Positions 26,198 through 35,420 of a stretch of DNA of 64,000 nt are shown piece by piece. The stretch comes from Peptococcaceae bacterium (GTDB lineage Bacteria > Bacillota > Desulfitobacteriia > Desulfitobacteriales > Syntrophobotulaceae): assembly GCA_012517475.1 (NCBI GenBank), contig JAAYUV010000022.1, positions 1-64,000 on the forward strand, given 5' to 3'. The position numbers were made by a program, and so were the translations under genes. Every line of letters begins with the position of its first letter. Within the stretch, counting starts at the first letter, position 1. The notes beneath the pieces are model-generated. The model searched no databases. It saw nothing but the letters and a program-made list of their open reading frames with translations, and was not told where the DNA came from.

Positions 26198-27280
26198 ATG
26201 GAAAAGATGGATTCTCGTTCCTTTCTGGAAGAAGAATTTGGGGAAATCTGTCTGGAAAATAACATTCGGAAATTCCGTTCCAGCCAGATTTTCAAATGGA
26301 TCAACCAAAAAGGAGCTCATAACTGGGATGAAATGAGGAATATCGGTAAGGAAGACAAAGAAACGCTCAGCAGGGTTTTATTCATTCACCCTTTAGAAAT
26401 TGTGAGGGAACAGCGTTCCCAGGATGGAACCCGCAAGTTTCTTTTTCGCCTGGCAGATGGAGAAAAGATTGAAACTGTACTGATGGACTATGACCCTCTG
26501 AATTCCAGAGACAGACACACCATTTGTGTATCAACTCAAGTAGGGTGCCCTGTGGGCTGCTCCTTTTGCGCCACCGGAATGGATGGATTTCGCAGAAATC
26601 TTACAGCAGGTGAGATTTCCGGACAGGTTCTGGACGTGATGAGGCGGGTGCAAGAGGAAGATCCTGAGTTTAAAGTGACCAATATCGTTTTTATGGGAAT
26701 GGGTGAACCTTTTCTGAACTATGACGGGGTTATGAAGTCTATTCAGATCTTAAACAGTGAAAATGGGCAGAATATCGGCATGCGCAGGATGACCATCTCC
26801 ACCAGCGGAGTCGCGCCAAAAATTATACAGCTTGCCCATGATAATCCACAGGTGGGTTTGGCGGTTTCTCTTCATTCCTCAAGCGATGAGGTCAGGGATA
26901 GTCTGGTTCCCATGAACCGGAAATATCCCCTTGCTGTTCTCATGGAGGCTTGCAGGAAGTATACACACATGACAAACAGGAGAATTACATTTGAGGTAGC
27001 ATTAAGTAATCAAAATGCCAGCAGGAAAGAAGCAGAACAGCTTGTCAGTTTGTTAAAAGGGATGACTGTTCATGTTAACCTTATACCGGTCAATCCTGTA
27101 AAAGGAAGTACAGTGAAAAGACCAGCCAAAGAGAATACCATGATGTTCAAGAGGGTTTTGGAAGCAGGCAAGATCCCTGTGTCAATCCGGGAGGAAAAAG
27201 GCTCGGATATCGATGCAGCCTGCGGCCAACTCAGACAGCGCTTGGAGTGTGAAGGTTATGAGTCTGTTAACCAGAGTTGA
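26198..27280 (+). CDS. rlmN: Dual-specificity 23S rRNA/tRNA adenine-C2 methyltransferase RlmN
   Basis: 360 residues of the radical SAM family. The cluster motif CPVGCSFC uses Cys117, Cys121 and Cys124; NIVFMGMGEPFLNYDGVM and TISTSGVAP are RlmN signatures, and the late DIDAACGQLR holds the methyl-accepting Cys. It methylates A2503 of 23S rRNA and A37 of some tRNAs. Its 3' end overlaps the FHA gene by 23 bp, so rlmN probably belongs to the same transcript as the following cell-wall regulation genes. Confidence 0.95.
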   Translation: MEKMDSRSFLEEEFGEICLENNIRKFRSSQIFKWINQKGAHNWDEMRNIGKEDKETLSRVLFIHPLEIVREQRSQDGTRKFLFRLADGEKIETVLMDYDPLNSRDRHTICVSTQVGCPVGCSFCATGMDGFRRNLTAGEISGQVLDVMRRVQEEDPEFKVTNIVFMGMGEPFLNYDGVMKSIQILNSENGQNIGMRRMTISTSGVAPKIIQLAHDNPQVGLAVSLHSSSDEVRDSLVPMNRKYPLAVLMEACRKYTHMTNRRITFEVALSNQNASRKEAEQLVSLLKGMTVHVNLIPVNPVKGSTVKRPAKENTMMFKRVLEAGKIPVSIREEKGSDIDAACGQLRQRLECEGYESVNQS

Positions 27281-28043
27281 GGGGGTTGCAGAATTTATTA
27301 TTACCTATTTTTTTCGAAAGCCTGACGGAAATATACAGCCCGTTCATGTAGCAAAAGAACTATTAAGGGCAATGTTAAAAAATAAGCAGGTCAGCATTTC
27401 CAATGTGTATGTTCCCAACATCTACAAGGTCTTTGTTAATCCAACCGATTACGCAATTCTGGAAAGCTTCGGAGAAACTTTCCGGGTTGAATTGGCCAAA
27501 CATCTTTATGATGAGGGAAGAAAACAGGGGTATACTTTTCTTACTCTTCCGGTAGTGGAAATCAAAGCAGCCGAAGAGGTTTCCTTGGGTTGTACCAATA
27601 TCCGGGCAGAGTTTAATGATTCCATTGTCGCTAACTGGGAAATACAAGAAGAAAAAGGAAATAATAAGACTGAAGAACTAGAAAAAACAACCATTCTGGT
27701 TGACAGTGTAAGATTAACGAGTTCATTAAGAGTCCATTCCAGCAGGAAAACGCGTTCCTATCTAGAAATTATAAAAGGAAACGAAGAAGGAAAAATCTTC
27801 TATATTGATAAAGATGAAATTGTGGTAGGCCGGCATGAGGATTGCGATATTGAAATACAGGATGCCGAGATCTCACGCAAACATCTAAAAATCTTTTTAG
27901 AGAACAGAAGGTGGTTTGTGCAGGATCTGGGCAGCACGAACGGGACTTATGTCAATAAATTTCGGGTGGACAGGTATATGGTTCATCCAGGGGATAAGAT
28001 CAAGGCCGGACAGACCCAATTTCGTTTTAATGTAGAAAAATAG
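27258..28043 (+). CDS. FhaA-like protein: DUF3662 plus FHA domain
   Basis: 261 residues. The N-terminal 120 residues (LTRVEGVAEFIITYFFRKPDGNIQPVHVAKELLRAML) match DUF3662, the N-terminal domain of actinobacterial FhaA. A variable linker follows, then an FHA domain: GRHEDCDIEIQDAEISRKHLKIFLENRRWFVQDLGSTNGTYVN, with the phosphothreonine-binding Arg, Ser-Arg-Lys-His and Asn-Gly motifs intact. It should bind Thr-phosphorylated partners of the kinase encoded downstream. The ATG at 27258 is chosen over 27213 because the family begins there. Confidence 0.85.
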   Translation: MSLLTRVEGVAEFIITYFFRKPDGNIQPVHVAKELLRAMLKNKQVSISNVYVPNIYKVFVNPTDYAILESFGETFRVELAKHLYDEGRKQGYTFLTLPVVEIKAAEEVSLGCTNIRAEFNDSIVANWEIQEEKGNNKTEELEKTTILVDSVRLTSSLRVHSSRKTRSYLEIIKGNEEGKIFYIDKDEIVVGRHEDCDIEIQDAEISRKHLKIFLENRRWFVQDLGSTNGTYVNKFRVDRYMVHPGDKIKAGQTQFRFNVEK

Positions 28044-28057
28044 AGCGGTGGTTTTCT

Positions 28058-28501
28058 ATGCAAATCATGACGGTTTTTGGAAGAATTCTGTTTGTTGGCT
28101 TTATTTATCTTTTTTTATTGCGGATTTTAACGGTAATGCTTGCAGATTTACGGGCCAAAGGGGTACTCACCAAAGTAGAGTCTGACCTGGGTTGTCTGGA
28201 AGTTCTCAGCGGGTCTGAAACCCTGCCTAAAGGACGGAAGATCAGGATTGATTCCCGGGGACTTACGATTGGAAGGGGCAAACATAATGATATCGTAATG
28301 CCGGATCACTACTGTTCTTTGGATCATGCGGAATTCAAGCAAAGCAGGGGAATTACAACCCTGGAAGACGTAGGGAGTACAAATGGAACGTGGGTTAACG
28401 GAGAGAGAATAAATTCCCAGGTGCAGCTTGTCGCGGGGGATTTCATTAAAATTGGCAGTATCACTTTTCTTTATTCGAGGTGGAGAAATGAAAACAATTA
28501 G
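28058..28501 (+). CDS. Membrane-anchored FHA-domain protein (FhaB-like)
   Basis: 147 residues. One N-terminal membrane helix (GRILFVGFIYLFLLRILTVML) precedes a short linker and an FHA domain with IGRGKHNDIVMPDHYCSLDHAEF and DVGSTNGTWVNGERI. The layout equals actinobacterial FhaB (FipA-interacting protein), a substrate and reader of the PASTA kinase at the division site. It overlaps the PP2C gene by 14 bp. Confidence 0.85.
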   Translation: MQIMTVFGRILFVGFIYLFLLRILTVMLADLRAKGVLTKVESDLGCLEVLSGSETLPKGRKIRIDSRGLTIGRGKHNDIVMPDHYCSLDHAEFKQSRGITTLEDVGSTNGTWVNGERINSQVQLVAGDFIKIGSITFLYSRWRNENN

Positions 28502-29228
28502 TATCTATGAAACCGGTTGTGTAAGAAAGAACAATGAAGATTCTTTTTTGATTCTTCCTGAGTTTAACTTGTTTGCCGTTGCTGACGGCATGGGGGGGCA
28601 CAACGCGGGTGAGATTGCTTCCGCCCTTGCCATTGAAGAGTTAAGGAAAAAAGCTCCCGAACTCAATTTCATAGATACTGAGGGAATTCAGAATTGGATG
28701 CAGGAGACCATCAGTGAAGCCAACCGGGAAGTGTTCGAAGCTTCGTTTAGGGATAAACAAACCGAGGGGATGGGAACCACCTTGACAGCCCTGGTCATCA
28801 GGGACAAGAAAGCTGTGATCGGCCATGTCGGGGACAGCCGAATTTATCTCTGGCGGGACTCTGCGATTTCTCTTCTTTCTGAAGATCATTCCATGGTAAA
28901 TGAGCTTGTCCGGCTTGGGCAGCTTACAGAGGAAAAAGCCAGGAATCACCCGCATAAAAATGTTCTGTCCCGGGCTCTGGGAGTAGACAGGACAACGACA
29001 ATCGATTGTTATCAACTGGAGGTGCAGGAGGATGATGTTCTTCTTCTCTGCACGGACGGTTTAACCAATATGATAGACGACGAAGAGATGGCTTCAGAAT
29101 TTTCAGTGCCGGGAACCTGGGAAGATCACCTGGAGAACCTGAAAAAAATCGTAATACAACGGGGAGCCCCCGATAATTTTACAGCGGTATGCTGCGTTTT
29201 GGAGCGGTGTGAAAATAATGCTTTATAG
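28488..29228 (+). CDS. prpC: PP2C-type Ser/Thr protein phosphatase
   Basis: 246 residues. Metal-binding motifs of bacterial PP2C phosphatases are complete: VRKNNEDSF, FAVADGMGGHNAGEIAS, GTTLTALVI, IGHVGDSRIYLWR, LLLCTDGLTNMI and APDNFTAVCC. It reverses phosphorylation by the PASTA kinase encoded three genes downstream. The ATG at 28488 has AGGTGG upstream and overlaps the preceding FHA gene; a longer frame from 28428 is not supported. Confidence 0.93.
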   Translation: MKTISIYETGCVRKNNEDSFLILPEFNLFAVADGMGGHNAGEIASALAIEELRKKAPELNFIDTEGIQNWMQETISEANREVFEASFRDKQTEGMGTTLTALVIRDKKAVIGHVGDSRIYLWRDSAISLLSEDHSMVNELVRLGQLTEEKARNHPHKNVLSRALGVDRTTTIDCYQLEVQEDDVLLLCTDGLTNMIDDEEMASEFSVPGTWEDHLENLKKIVIQRGAPDNFTAVCCVLERCENNAL

Positions 29229-30507
29229 TTTTTCACTGCGCATTCTTACCCTGGCCATTCTATGGACTGGTTTGGGCGTGCTGAAGTCAAATGACATATT
29301 AAACAGTCAGTTTCTCTGGCAGGCTGCAGTATTTTCTGTTCTGGTGCTGGCAGGGGTCTTTGTCGAGTACTTTTTTGGTTATGACGGGGACCAAAATTTA
29401 TTGCCTGTTGTTCAGACCATCCTGGCCATAGGACTGGTCTTTCTTATAAGAATAAAGCCTTCCATGGCGGAGGATCAATTTGTTTGGGCCAATATCGGTC
29501 TGCTGGTTTTCTATTTTGTGCTATTCGGATTGAGAGATTACCGAAAACTGGGGAGCTATCAATATCTTTGGGGGCTGGCAGCTTTGCTTTTGCTCTTCAT
29601 CACGTTTTTATTTGGAACGACTATTAACGGGGCGACGAGTTGGATCCGTTTCGGACAATTTGGCTTTCAGGCCGAAGAACTAGTAAAGGTTGCTCTTCTT
29701 CTTTTTATGTCATCATACCTTGATCAAAACAAAGAACTTTTGCGGTTTGGAACAATTCAAGCCGGAAGATTTTCTATCCCCGATAAGAGAACCTTAGGAC
29801 CATTTATTTTTATTGGTGTTTTTGTTCTTGGCCTTTTGGCGGCTCAAAAAAGCTTGGGTACAGCGTTGGTGTTTTTCCTTCTGATGGTGTTTATTATCTA
29901 TATGGTCACAGAAAGGCTGCTGTATCTTTTCTTTTCTGTCCCGGTTGTCATCTTAACAGGGACCGCAGGTTATTTTCTTTTCGGCCATGTCAGGGTAAGG
30001 GTGGCGACCTGGCTCAATCCCTGGGTGGATTCCAACGGGGGCGGATTTCAGATTGCCCAATCTATTTTTGCAATAAGCGGGGGGAGACTACTCGGAACCG
30101 GGCTTGGTAACGGAATCGGGGCTTATCAGATTCCTCACGCCGATACAGATTTTATTTTTTCAGTGATTGCAGAAGAACTTGGTTTTCTGGGGGCCATGGC
30201 GGTAATCTGCCTGTTCATTATGATTGTTTTACGGGCTTTTGCTGTGAGTATGAGAGCGGTTGACAGGTTCGGACAGATCCTGGCGGCAGGGATAGGTATA
30301 CTGATCGGTGTGGAAGCACTGATTATACTGGCGGGGGTAACCAAAATGCTTCCGCTTACGGGACTTCCTCTTCCCTGGATGAGTTATGGAGGCAGCTCGA
30401 TGCTCGTTCACTTCTTTTTGTTAGGACTGCTGGCCAATATTTCCCATAGCTCTTCTTTTTCCCTGAATGAGGTTCAAATCGGAAAGCGGGCGGGTGCTTT
30501 AGGATGA
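29209..30507 (+). CDS. RodA/FtsW/SpoVE-family peptidoglycan glycosyltransferase
   Basis: 432 residues, about ten membrane segments. SEDS family features: NGATSWIRFGQFGFQAEELVKVALLLFMSSYL, the QIAQSIFAISGGRLLGTGLGNGIGAYQIPHADTDFIFSVIAEELGF block with the catalytic Asp, and LPLTGLPLPWMSYGGSSM. It polymerises glycan strands from lipid II together with a class B PBP, here encoded next. The start is GTG at 29209 or ATG at 29218, both overlapping prpC. RodA and FtsW cannot be told apart by motif. Confidence 0.92.
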   Translation: MKIMLYSFSLRILTLAILWTGLGVLKSNDILNSQFLWQAAVFSVLVLAGVFVEYFFGYDGDQNLLPVVQTILAIGLVFLIRIKPSMAEDQFVWANIGLLVFYFVLFGLRDYRKLGSYQYLWGLAALLLLFITFLFGTTINGATSWIRFGQFGFQAEELVKVALLLFMSSYLDQNKELLRFGTIQAGRFSIPDKRTLGPFIFIGVFVLGLLAAQKSLGTALVFFLLMVFIIYMVTERLLYLFFSVPVVILTGTAGYFLFGHVRVRVATWLNPWVDSNGGGFQIAQSIFAISGGRLLGTGLGNGIGAYQIPHADTDFIFSVIAEELGFLGAMAVICLFIMIVLRAFAVSMRAVDRFGQILAAGIGILIGVEALIILAGVTKMLPLTGLPLPWMSYGGSSMLVHFFLLGLLANISHSSSFSLNEVQIGKRAGALG

Positions 30508-31916
30508 ATGGCATTCGAAAAATTGCTTTGATTATTGTCTTCAGCTTTATATTCCTCTCTCTTGGCCTTGTCTACTGGCAGGTCGTAAACGCTGATACCA
30601 TGCTGGACCATCCTGCAAACCGCAGAACAATATATATGGAAAAAAGGATTACCCGGGGCGGCATTTACGATCGCAGCGGGGTTGTTCTGGCTCAAACCCA
30701 GAAAGATGGCAACACAAAAGTTCGTGTTTATCCCCAAAGAGATCTGTTTCAACCCCTATTAGGATATACAAGTATTCAATATGGATCATCCGGCTTAGAG
30801 GCGACTCAAGCGGCGACACTATTGGGGATGAATGATACATCCGTTCTTAGAAAAATCCAGAATACCTTCGATTTGGAACGTCAGGGAAATGATCTCATTC
30901 TGACTCTGGATTCCCGCTTGCAAGAGGCTGCTTATCAAGGGCTTAAAGGGAAAACCGGAGCGGTGGTAGCGATTGACCCGCGGAACGGCGATGTTTTGGC
31001 TTTGGTCAGCCAGCCGAGTTTTGATGCCAATAAGTTAAATGAGGAATGGAATAAGATCATGAATCAAGAAGGAAGCCCTCTGCTGAACCATGCCTTAGCA
31101 CTCTTTCCTCCCGGATCGATTATGAAGGTTGTGACCTCCGCTGCCTTATTCCAGGCAGGTTTGGATACCACCGAACTTTACAATTGTCAAGGGTCCACGG
31201 TCATCAACGGTCAAACAATTATGGAGCAAAATGAAAAGGCTCATGGCTGGGTTAATTACGACCTGGCTCTGGCCTATTCCTGTAACACGTATTTTGCTGT
31301 GCATGGAATTGTTGCCGGAGAAAAAAATTTCCTTAATGCGGCATCCGTATTTGGATTTGGCCGGGAAATACCCTCTGAACTGAATATACCGGTTAGTTCT
31401 GTTACCAGGAATAAGGCCTTGCCCGAAAACCTTAACCTGAATCTTTTTGCCGCAAGTACTTTCGGGCAGGGAGAAGTCATGGTAAGTCCCTTCCATGTTG
31501 CCCTGATTGCAGCGGGAGTTGCAAATAAAGGGAAAATAATGGTACCTCATCTCATTGACAGAGTCACAGATTCCAAGCAAAATATAATATATGAGAGTAA
31601 ACCTGAAGTTTGGTTAAATCCGCTCAGTGAAGACCAGGCAGAAAAAGTAAAGAGCGCGATGATTCTGGCGGTTGATAAAGGGACTGCTTCTCCGGGAGCC
31701 ATACCAGGGGTCCAGGTTGCCGCGAAGACGGGGTCGGCCGAGCCCGGCGGTAACCAAAAAACGCACGCTTGGTATATTGCTTTTGCACCGGCTGAACAAC
31801 CCAAAATTGCAGTGGCTGTTTTGATAGAACACGGCGGGACCGGTGGCGGTACCGCGGCTCCTATAGCCAAAGCGGTGATAGAAAAAGCACTGGAAATGAA
31901 AGAAGGTGATAAATAG
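30504..31916 (+). CDS. Class B penicillin-binding protein (transpeptidase)
   Basis: 470 residues. One N-terminal membrane anchor (IALIIVFSFIFLSLGLVYWQVV) and a dimerisation region containing RGGIYDRSGVVLA precede the transpeptidase domain, with Ser205 in PGSIMK, the SCN motif at about 259-261 and KTG at 408-410. It cross-links peptidoglycan as partner of the SEDS protein, whose stop codon it overlaps by 4 nt. At 470 residues without PASTA domains it resembles actinobacterial PbpA more than FtsI/SpoVD. Confidence 0.92.
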   Translation: MNGIRKIALIIVFSFIFLSLGLVYWQVVNADTMLDHPANRRTIYMEKRITRGGIYDRSGVVLAQTQKDGNTKVRVYPQRDLFQPLLGYTSIQYGSSGLEATQAATLLGMNDTSVLRKIQNTFDLERQGNDLILTLDSRLQEAAYQGLKGKTGAVVAIDPRNGDVLALVSQPSFDANKLNEEWNKIMNQEGSPLLNHALALFPPGSIMKVVTSAALFQAGLDTTELYNCQGSTVINGQTIMEQNEKAHGWVNYDLALAYSCNTYFAVHGIVAGEKNFLNAASVFGFGREIPSELNIPVSSVTRNKALPENLNLNLFAASTFGQGEVMVSPFHVALIAAGVANKGKIMVPHLIDRVTDSKQNIIYESKPEVWLNPLSEDQAEKVKSAMILAVDKGTASPGAIPGVQVAAKTGSAEPGGNQKTHAWYIAFAPAEQPKIAVAVLIEHGGTGGGTAAPIAKAVIEKALEMKEGDK

Positions 31917-33598
31917 TGGACAGGATGTACGGTGGGCGATATCAAATAGAAGAGAAAATCGGGGCGGGCGGGATGGCTATTGTTTATAAGGCCAAAGACA
32001 CTCTTCTGAACAGAACGGTTGCCATCAAAGTTCTTAGAGAACAATTCGCTTCCGACGACGGTTTTATTCGCCGGTTTCGCCGGGAAGCTCAGTCTGCTGC
32101 TAGTTTATCCCATCAGAATATTGTGTCCATCTATGATGTCGGAAAAGACGGGCAAGAAGATTATATTGTCATGGAATGCGTCAGGGGCATGACCTTAAAA
32201 GATATGATCCGCAACCAAGCGCCTTTTTCTCCTGAAAAAGCAATTCACATCGCTTACCAAATTGGTGAAGCCCTTGCCCATGCGCATGCCAACCATATTA
32301 TTCACCGTGATATTAAACCACAAAATATTCTTATTACTTTAGACGGAAAGGTCAAAGTTACGGATTTTGGCATAGCCAGGGCTGCATCTGCATCTACCTT
32401 GACCCATACGGGAGACATTGTGGGGTCGGTGCATTATTTATCGCCTGAACAAGCTAAAGGTGCTCAAACAAACGAGCAATCCGATATTTATTCTCTCGGT
32501 ATTATCCTCTACGAAATGATTACCGGTAAACTCCCGTATGATGGGGATACTCCCATTACCATTGCCCTGAAACATATTCAGGAGGAAGCAGAGCAACCCG
32601 GTAAAATCGTTTCCGGAGTCTCTTCCGAGCTTAACACAGTTATTATGAAGGCCTTAGCCAAATCTGTAGATGACCGGTATAAAACAGCGAATGAATTCCT
32701 GGGTGATCTGGATAAAATCTTAACCGGCCAGACCATTATTTGGGAGAAAAAGCTTGCTTTGGAATCCCCGGATTCTCTTCAGACTCAGGTTCATAAGGGA
32801 TTACGGGATAAAATCGCTGCTGCCAATAAAGGGGATTTGGAAGATACACTGCATAAACCCAGAAAAACCAAAAAAGTATCCGCGGCAATCTATGCCCTTC
32901 TGGTTATTTTAGTTGTATCAGGGATCTCGTTTGCGATTTGGAACTATATGTATGTTCCCGATGTAAAGGTTCCTGATTTGAAAGGACTGACATTAGAACA
33001 AGCTTCTGTAAAGCTCAAAAAAGAGCGCTTGAACTTAGGTCAAAATGTACAATTTGCTTTTAGTGATGCGGTGGAAGCCGACAAGATTATTGCACAAAAT
33101 TACGAACCCAATACCATGGTAAAGGTAGGCAGAACAATTGATGTGACGGTAAGTAAAGGAATGCAGATCATAGAATTGCCGGATGTTACCACAAACAACC
33201 CGGAAGTGGAAAACGCCGTAAATACCATCCGTGCGGCCGGATTTGACGGGGAGATAATCTTTAGGGAAATGCTCCATCCCACTACTCCCCAAGGAAAAGT
33301 AATCGGTCAGAACCCGGCGCCTAAGTCCAAGTGGCCGAAGAACGGCAGAATTGAACTTTTTGTCAGTAAGGGGATTGAGCTGACGATTGCCGTCATGCCG
33401 GATGTTACCGGAATGTCTGCAGAGGAAGCGAAGTCTATTTTGGAGGCATATAAATTAATTGTTACGGCAGATACGGAGGGTTCTCTTCTCTTTCCGCCTA
33501 ATGCGGTCATTACTACCCAGCCGGGACCAGGAAAACCGGTTAAACAGGGGACGGAAGCAAAAATGATCGTATCTTTGGGACCGGGCCCGCCTCCGTAA
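31916..33598 (+). CDS. prkC: PASTA-domain Ser/Thr protein kinase (PrkC/PknB type)
   Basis: 560 residues. The cytoplasmic Hanks kinase has IGAGGMAIVYKA (Gly loop), VAIKVLREQF (ATP Lys), IIHRDIKPQNILI (catalytic loop, Asp near 131), KVTDFGIARA (DFG) and SPEQAKG. A membrane helix (IYALLVILVVSGISFAIW, about 323-340) follows. Three extracellular PASTA repeats (about 345-560) begin at VPDLKG, LPDVTT and MPDVTG; they sense muropeptides or lipid II in known kinases. The start is GTG at 31916, overlapping the PBP stop by one base; ATG at 31925 is the alternative. In spore formers such kinases control germination and wall growth. Confidence 0.94.
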   Translation: MDRMYGGRYQIEEKIGAGGMAIVYKAKDTLLNRTVAIKVLREQFASDDGFIRRFRREAQSAASLSHQNIVSIYDVGKDGQEDYIVMECVRGMTLKDMIRNQAPFSPEKAIHIAYQIGEALAHAHANHIIHRDIKPQNILITLDGKVKVTDFGIARAASASTLTHTGDIVGSVHYLSPEQAKGAQTNEQSDIYSLGIILYEMITGKLPYDGDTPITIALKHIQEEAEQPGKIVSGVSSELNTVIMKALAKSVDDRYKTANEFLGDLDKILTGQTIIWEKKLALESPDSLQTQVHKGLRDKIAAANKGDLEDTLHKPRKTKKVSAAIYALLVILVVSGISFAIWNYMYVPDVKVPDLKGLTLEQASVKLKKERLNLGQNVQFAFSDAVEADKIIAQNYEPNTMVKVGRTIDVTVSKGMQIIELPDVTTNNPEVENAVNTIRAAGFDGEIIFREMLHPTTPQGKVIGQNPAPKSKWPKNGRIELFVSKGIELTIAVMPDVTGMSAEEAKSILEAYKLIVTADTEGSLLFPPNAVITTQPGPGKPVKQGTEAKMIVSLGPGPPP

Positions 33599-33696
33599 AA
33601 AGGGGAACCTTCTTAATAACGAAGGAAGATTCAAAAAGAGTTTACATTTAAGATGCGGAATTTCACTTTGATTTTGGGGGAAAAACTAAAAACGAT

Positions 33697-34569
33697 ATGC
33701 AGGTTCAGGGAATATTGATGAAAGGATATGCGGGTTTTTATTATGTTTATGCTAATGACCGGGTATGGGAATGCTCCTTGCGCGGTCGTTTTCGTGTCAA
33801 AAAACAAGACTTTATTCCGGGAGACAGGGTCCTTATTTTGGAAGGGGCAGGGGACAAGGCTACGATTGAAGAAGTGTCGGAACGCCGCAACTTCCTGGTA
33901 AGACCGAATATCGCCAATGTCGACCAGGCCATTGTCGTATCTGCATTAACAAAGCCTGATCCGGATTATAATCTGCTTGACAGGCTTTTAGTCCAGATCG
34001 CCAGGGCAGGAATCGATATTCTTATTGTTTTTACCAAGGTGGACTTGGTTGCAGAACCTGTTTATCCAACAATAGAATACTATCGCCAAATTGGTTACAA
34101 GGTTTTGGTTGTGTCCAATAAAACGCGTCAAGGAATAGATCAAATCAAAGAATGCCTGAAAGAACGTGTATCTGTTTTAGCAGGTCCTTCAGGTTCCGGT
34201 AAATCGAGCCTGTTAAATTCGCTTGACCCCCTCAGAGAACGAAAAACCGGGGAAGTAAGTCAAAAAATTGGAAGAGGGAAACATACCACCCGGCATGTCG
34301 AGCTGATATCTGTTGCCGGAGGACTGGTCGCGGATACTCCGGGCTTTTCTTCTCTTTACCTGCCGGAAATGAAAAGGGAAGAACTGCAATCCTATTTCAG
34401 GGAATTTGAAAAATATAGAGGAGAATGCCGTTTTAAGACTTGTCTGCATGATAAAGAGCCGGACTGCGCGGTAAAAAACGCACTTCAGAACAACGAGATT
34501 TTAAGCTCGAGATATGAAAACTATATTCAGTTTTTAAAGGAAGTCATCGAGAACGAAAGAAAGTATTAA
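33697..34569 (+). CDS. rsgA: Small ribosomal subunit biogenesis GTPase RsgA
   Basis: 290 residues, a circularly permuted GTPase. An OB domain (GILMKGYAGFYYVYA ... VLILEGAGDKATIEEV) is followed by G4 FTKVDLV, G5, the P-loop GPSGSGKSSLLN near residue 163, G3 DTPGFSS and a zinc knuckle with CRFKTCLHDKEPDC. It acts late in 30S assembly. Start ATG 33697 follows GGGGGAAAAAC. prkC-rsgA-rpe-thiN is the classical Firmicutes order. Confidence 0.95.
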   Translation: MQVQGILMKGYAGFYYVYANDRVWECSLRGRFRVKKQDFIPGDRVLILEGAGDKATIEEVSERRNFLVRPNIANVDQAIVVSALTKPDPDYNLLDRLLVQIARAGIDILIVFTKVDLVAEPVYPTIEYYRQIGYKVLVVSNKTRQGIDQIKECLKERVSVLAGPSGSGKSSLLNSLDPLRERKTGEVSQKIGRGKHTTRHVELISVAGGLVADTPGFSSLYLPEMKREELQSYFREFEKYRGECRFKTCLHDKEPDCAVKNALQNNEILSSRYENYIQFLKEVIENERKY

Positions 34570-34589
34570 ACCTATTTGATTTGATGGAA

Positions 34590-34628
34590 TGTAATATTTG
34601 AGCGGCTCAAATATTACACTTTTTTTTA
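34590..34628 (+). terminator. Strong Rho-independent terminator after rsgA
   Basis: A perfect 13-bp stem, TGTAATATTTGAG with CTCAAATATTACA and a CGG loop, is followed by CTTTTTTTT. It ends the long transcript that includes the kinase cluster. Confidence 0.92.
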
Positions 34629-34738
34629 GGACTAAATCGAAGAAAATTAAAAGAAAATTAGTTTAAAGAAGGGTTTCTGGAAAAGATAAAGAATAGAACA
34701 AAGTTAAAAAATATCACAATGTTCGAAAGAGGGATACT

Positions 34739-35410
34739 ATGGCTATTACGATTGCTCCATCCATTCTCTCAGCGGATTTTTCCCGGCTGGGGGAAGACGT
34801 TAGAATGATTCAAAATGCAGGTGCTGAAATGCTCCATATCGATGTAATGGACGGGCATTTTGTTCCGAACATTACAATTGGGCCGGTGGTAGTGGAGTCA
34901 TTGCGTAAGGTATCCTCTCTAAAATTTGATGTTCATCTTATGATTGAGAATCCGGAAAAGTATGCCGAGGCTTTTGTTAAGGCCGGAGCTGACCATATCA
35001 CCATCAGCCTGGAGTCAACGCGTCATGTTCACAGGGTAATCCAGCAAATCAAGTCATTGGGTGTAACTGTGGGAGTAGCCTTAAATCCGGCTACGCCGCT
35101 TGAAACACTAACTTATATTTTGCAAGAACTGGACATGGTATTACTGATGACCGTTAATCCCGGATTTGGCGGACAGAAGTTTATCCAGGCTGTGCTGCCG
35201 AAAATCATAGCCTTATCAGAAATTCTGAAAGAGGTGAACCCGCTTTGCCTCATTGAAGTTGATGGCGGAATTAACATGGACACAGCCAGACTTGCAAGCC
35301 GGGCGGGAGCGGAAATACTTGTCGCGGGTGCGGCAGTGTTTAATACTCCTGACCCGGGTCAATCATTCAAAGACATTTTGCAGGCGGCTGAGGAAGAACA
35401 AGATTCATGA
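34739..35410 (+). CDS. rpe: Ribulose-phosphate 3-epimerase
   Basis: 223 residues, a TIM-barrel enzyme of the pentose phosphate pathway. Signatures: IAPSILSADFSRLGEDVRMI, HIDVMDGHFVPNITIGP with metal-binding His and catalytic Asp, FDVHLMIENPE, MTVNPGFGGQKFI and EVDGGINMDTA. It stands 10 bp upstream of thiN, co-transcribed with it. Confidence 0.95.
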   Translation: MAITIAPSILSADFSRLGEDVRMIQNAGAEMLHIDVMDGHFVPNITIGPVVVESLRKVSSLKFDVHLMIENPEKYAEAFVKAGADHITISLESTRHVHRVIQQIKSLGVTVGVALNPATPLETLTYILQELDMVLLMTVNPGFGGQKFIQAVLPKIIALSEILKEVNPLCLIEVDGGINMDTARLASRAGAEILVAGAAVFNTPDPGQSFKDILQAAEEEQDS

Positions 35411-35420
35411 GGATATAAGG

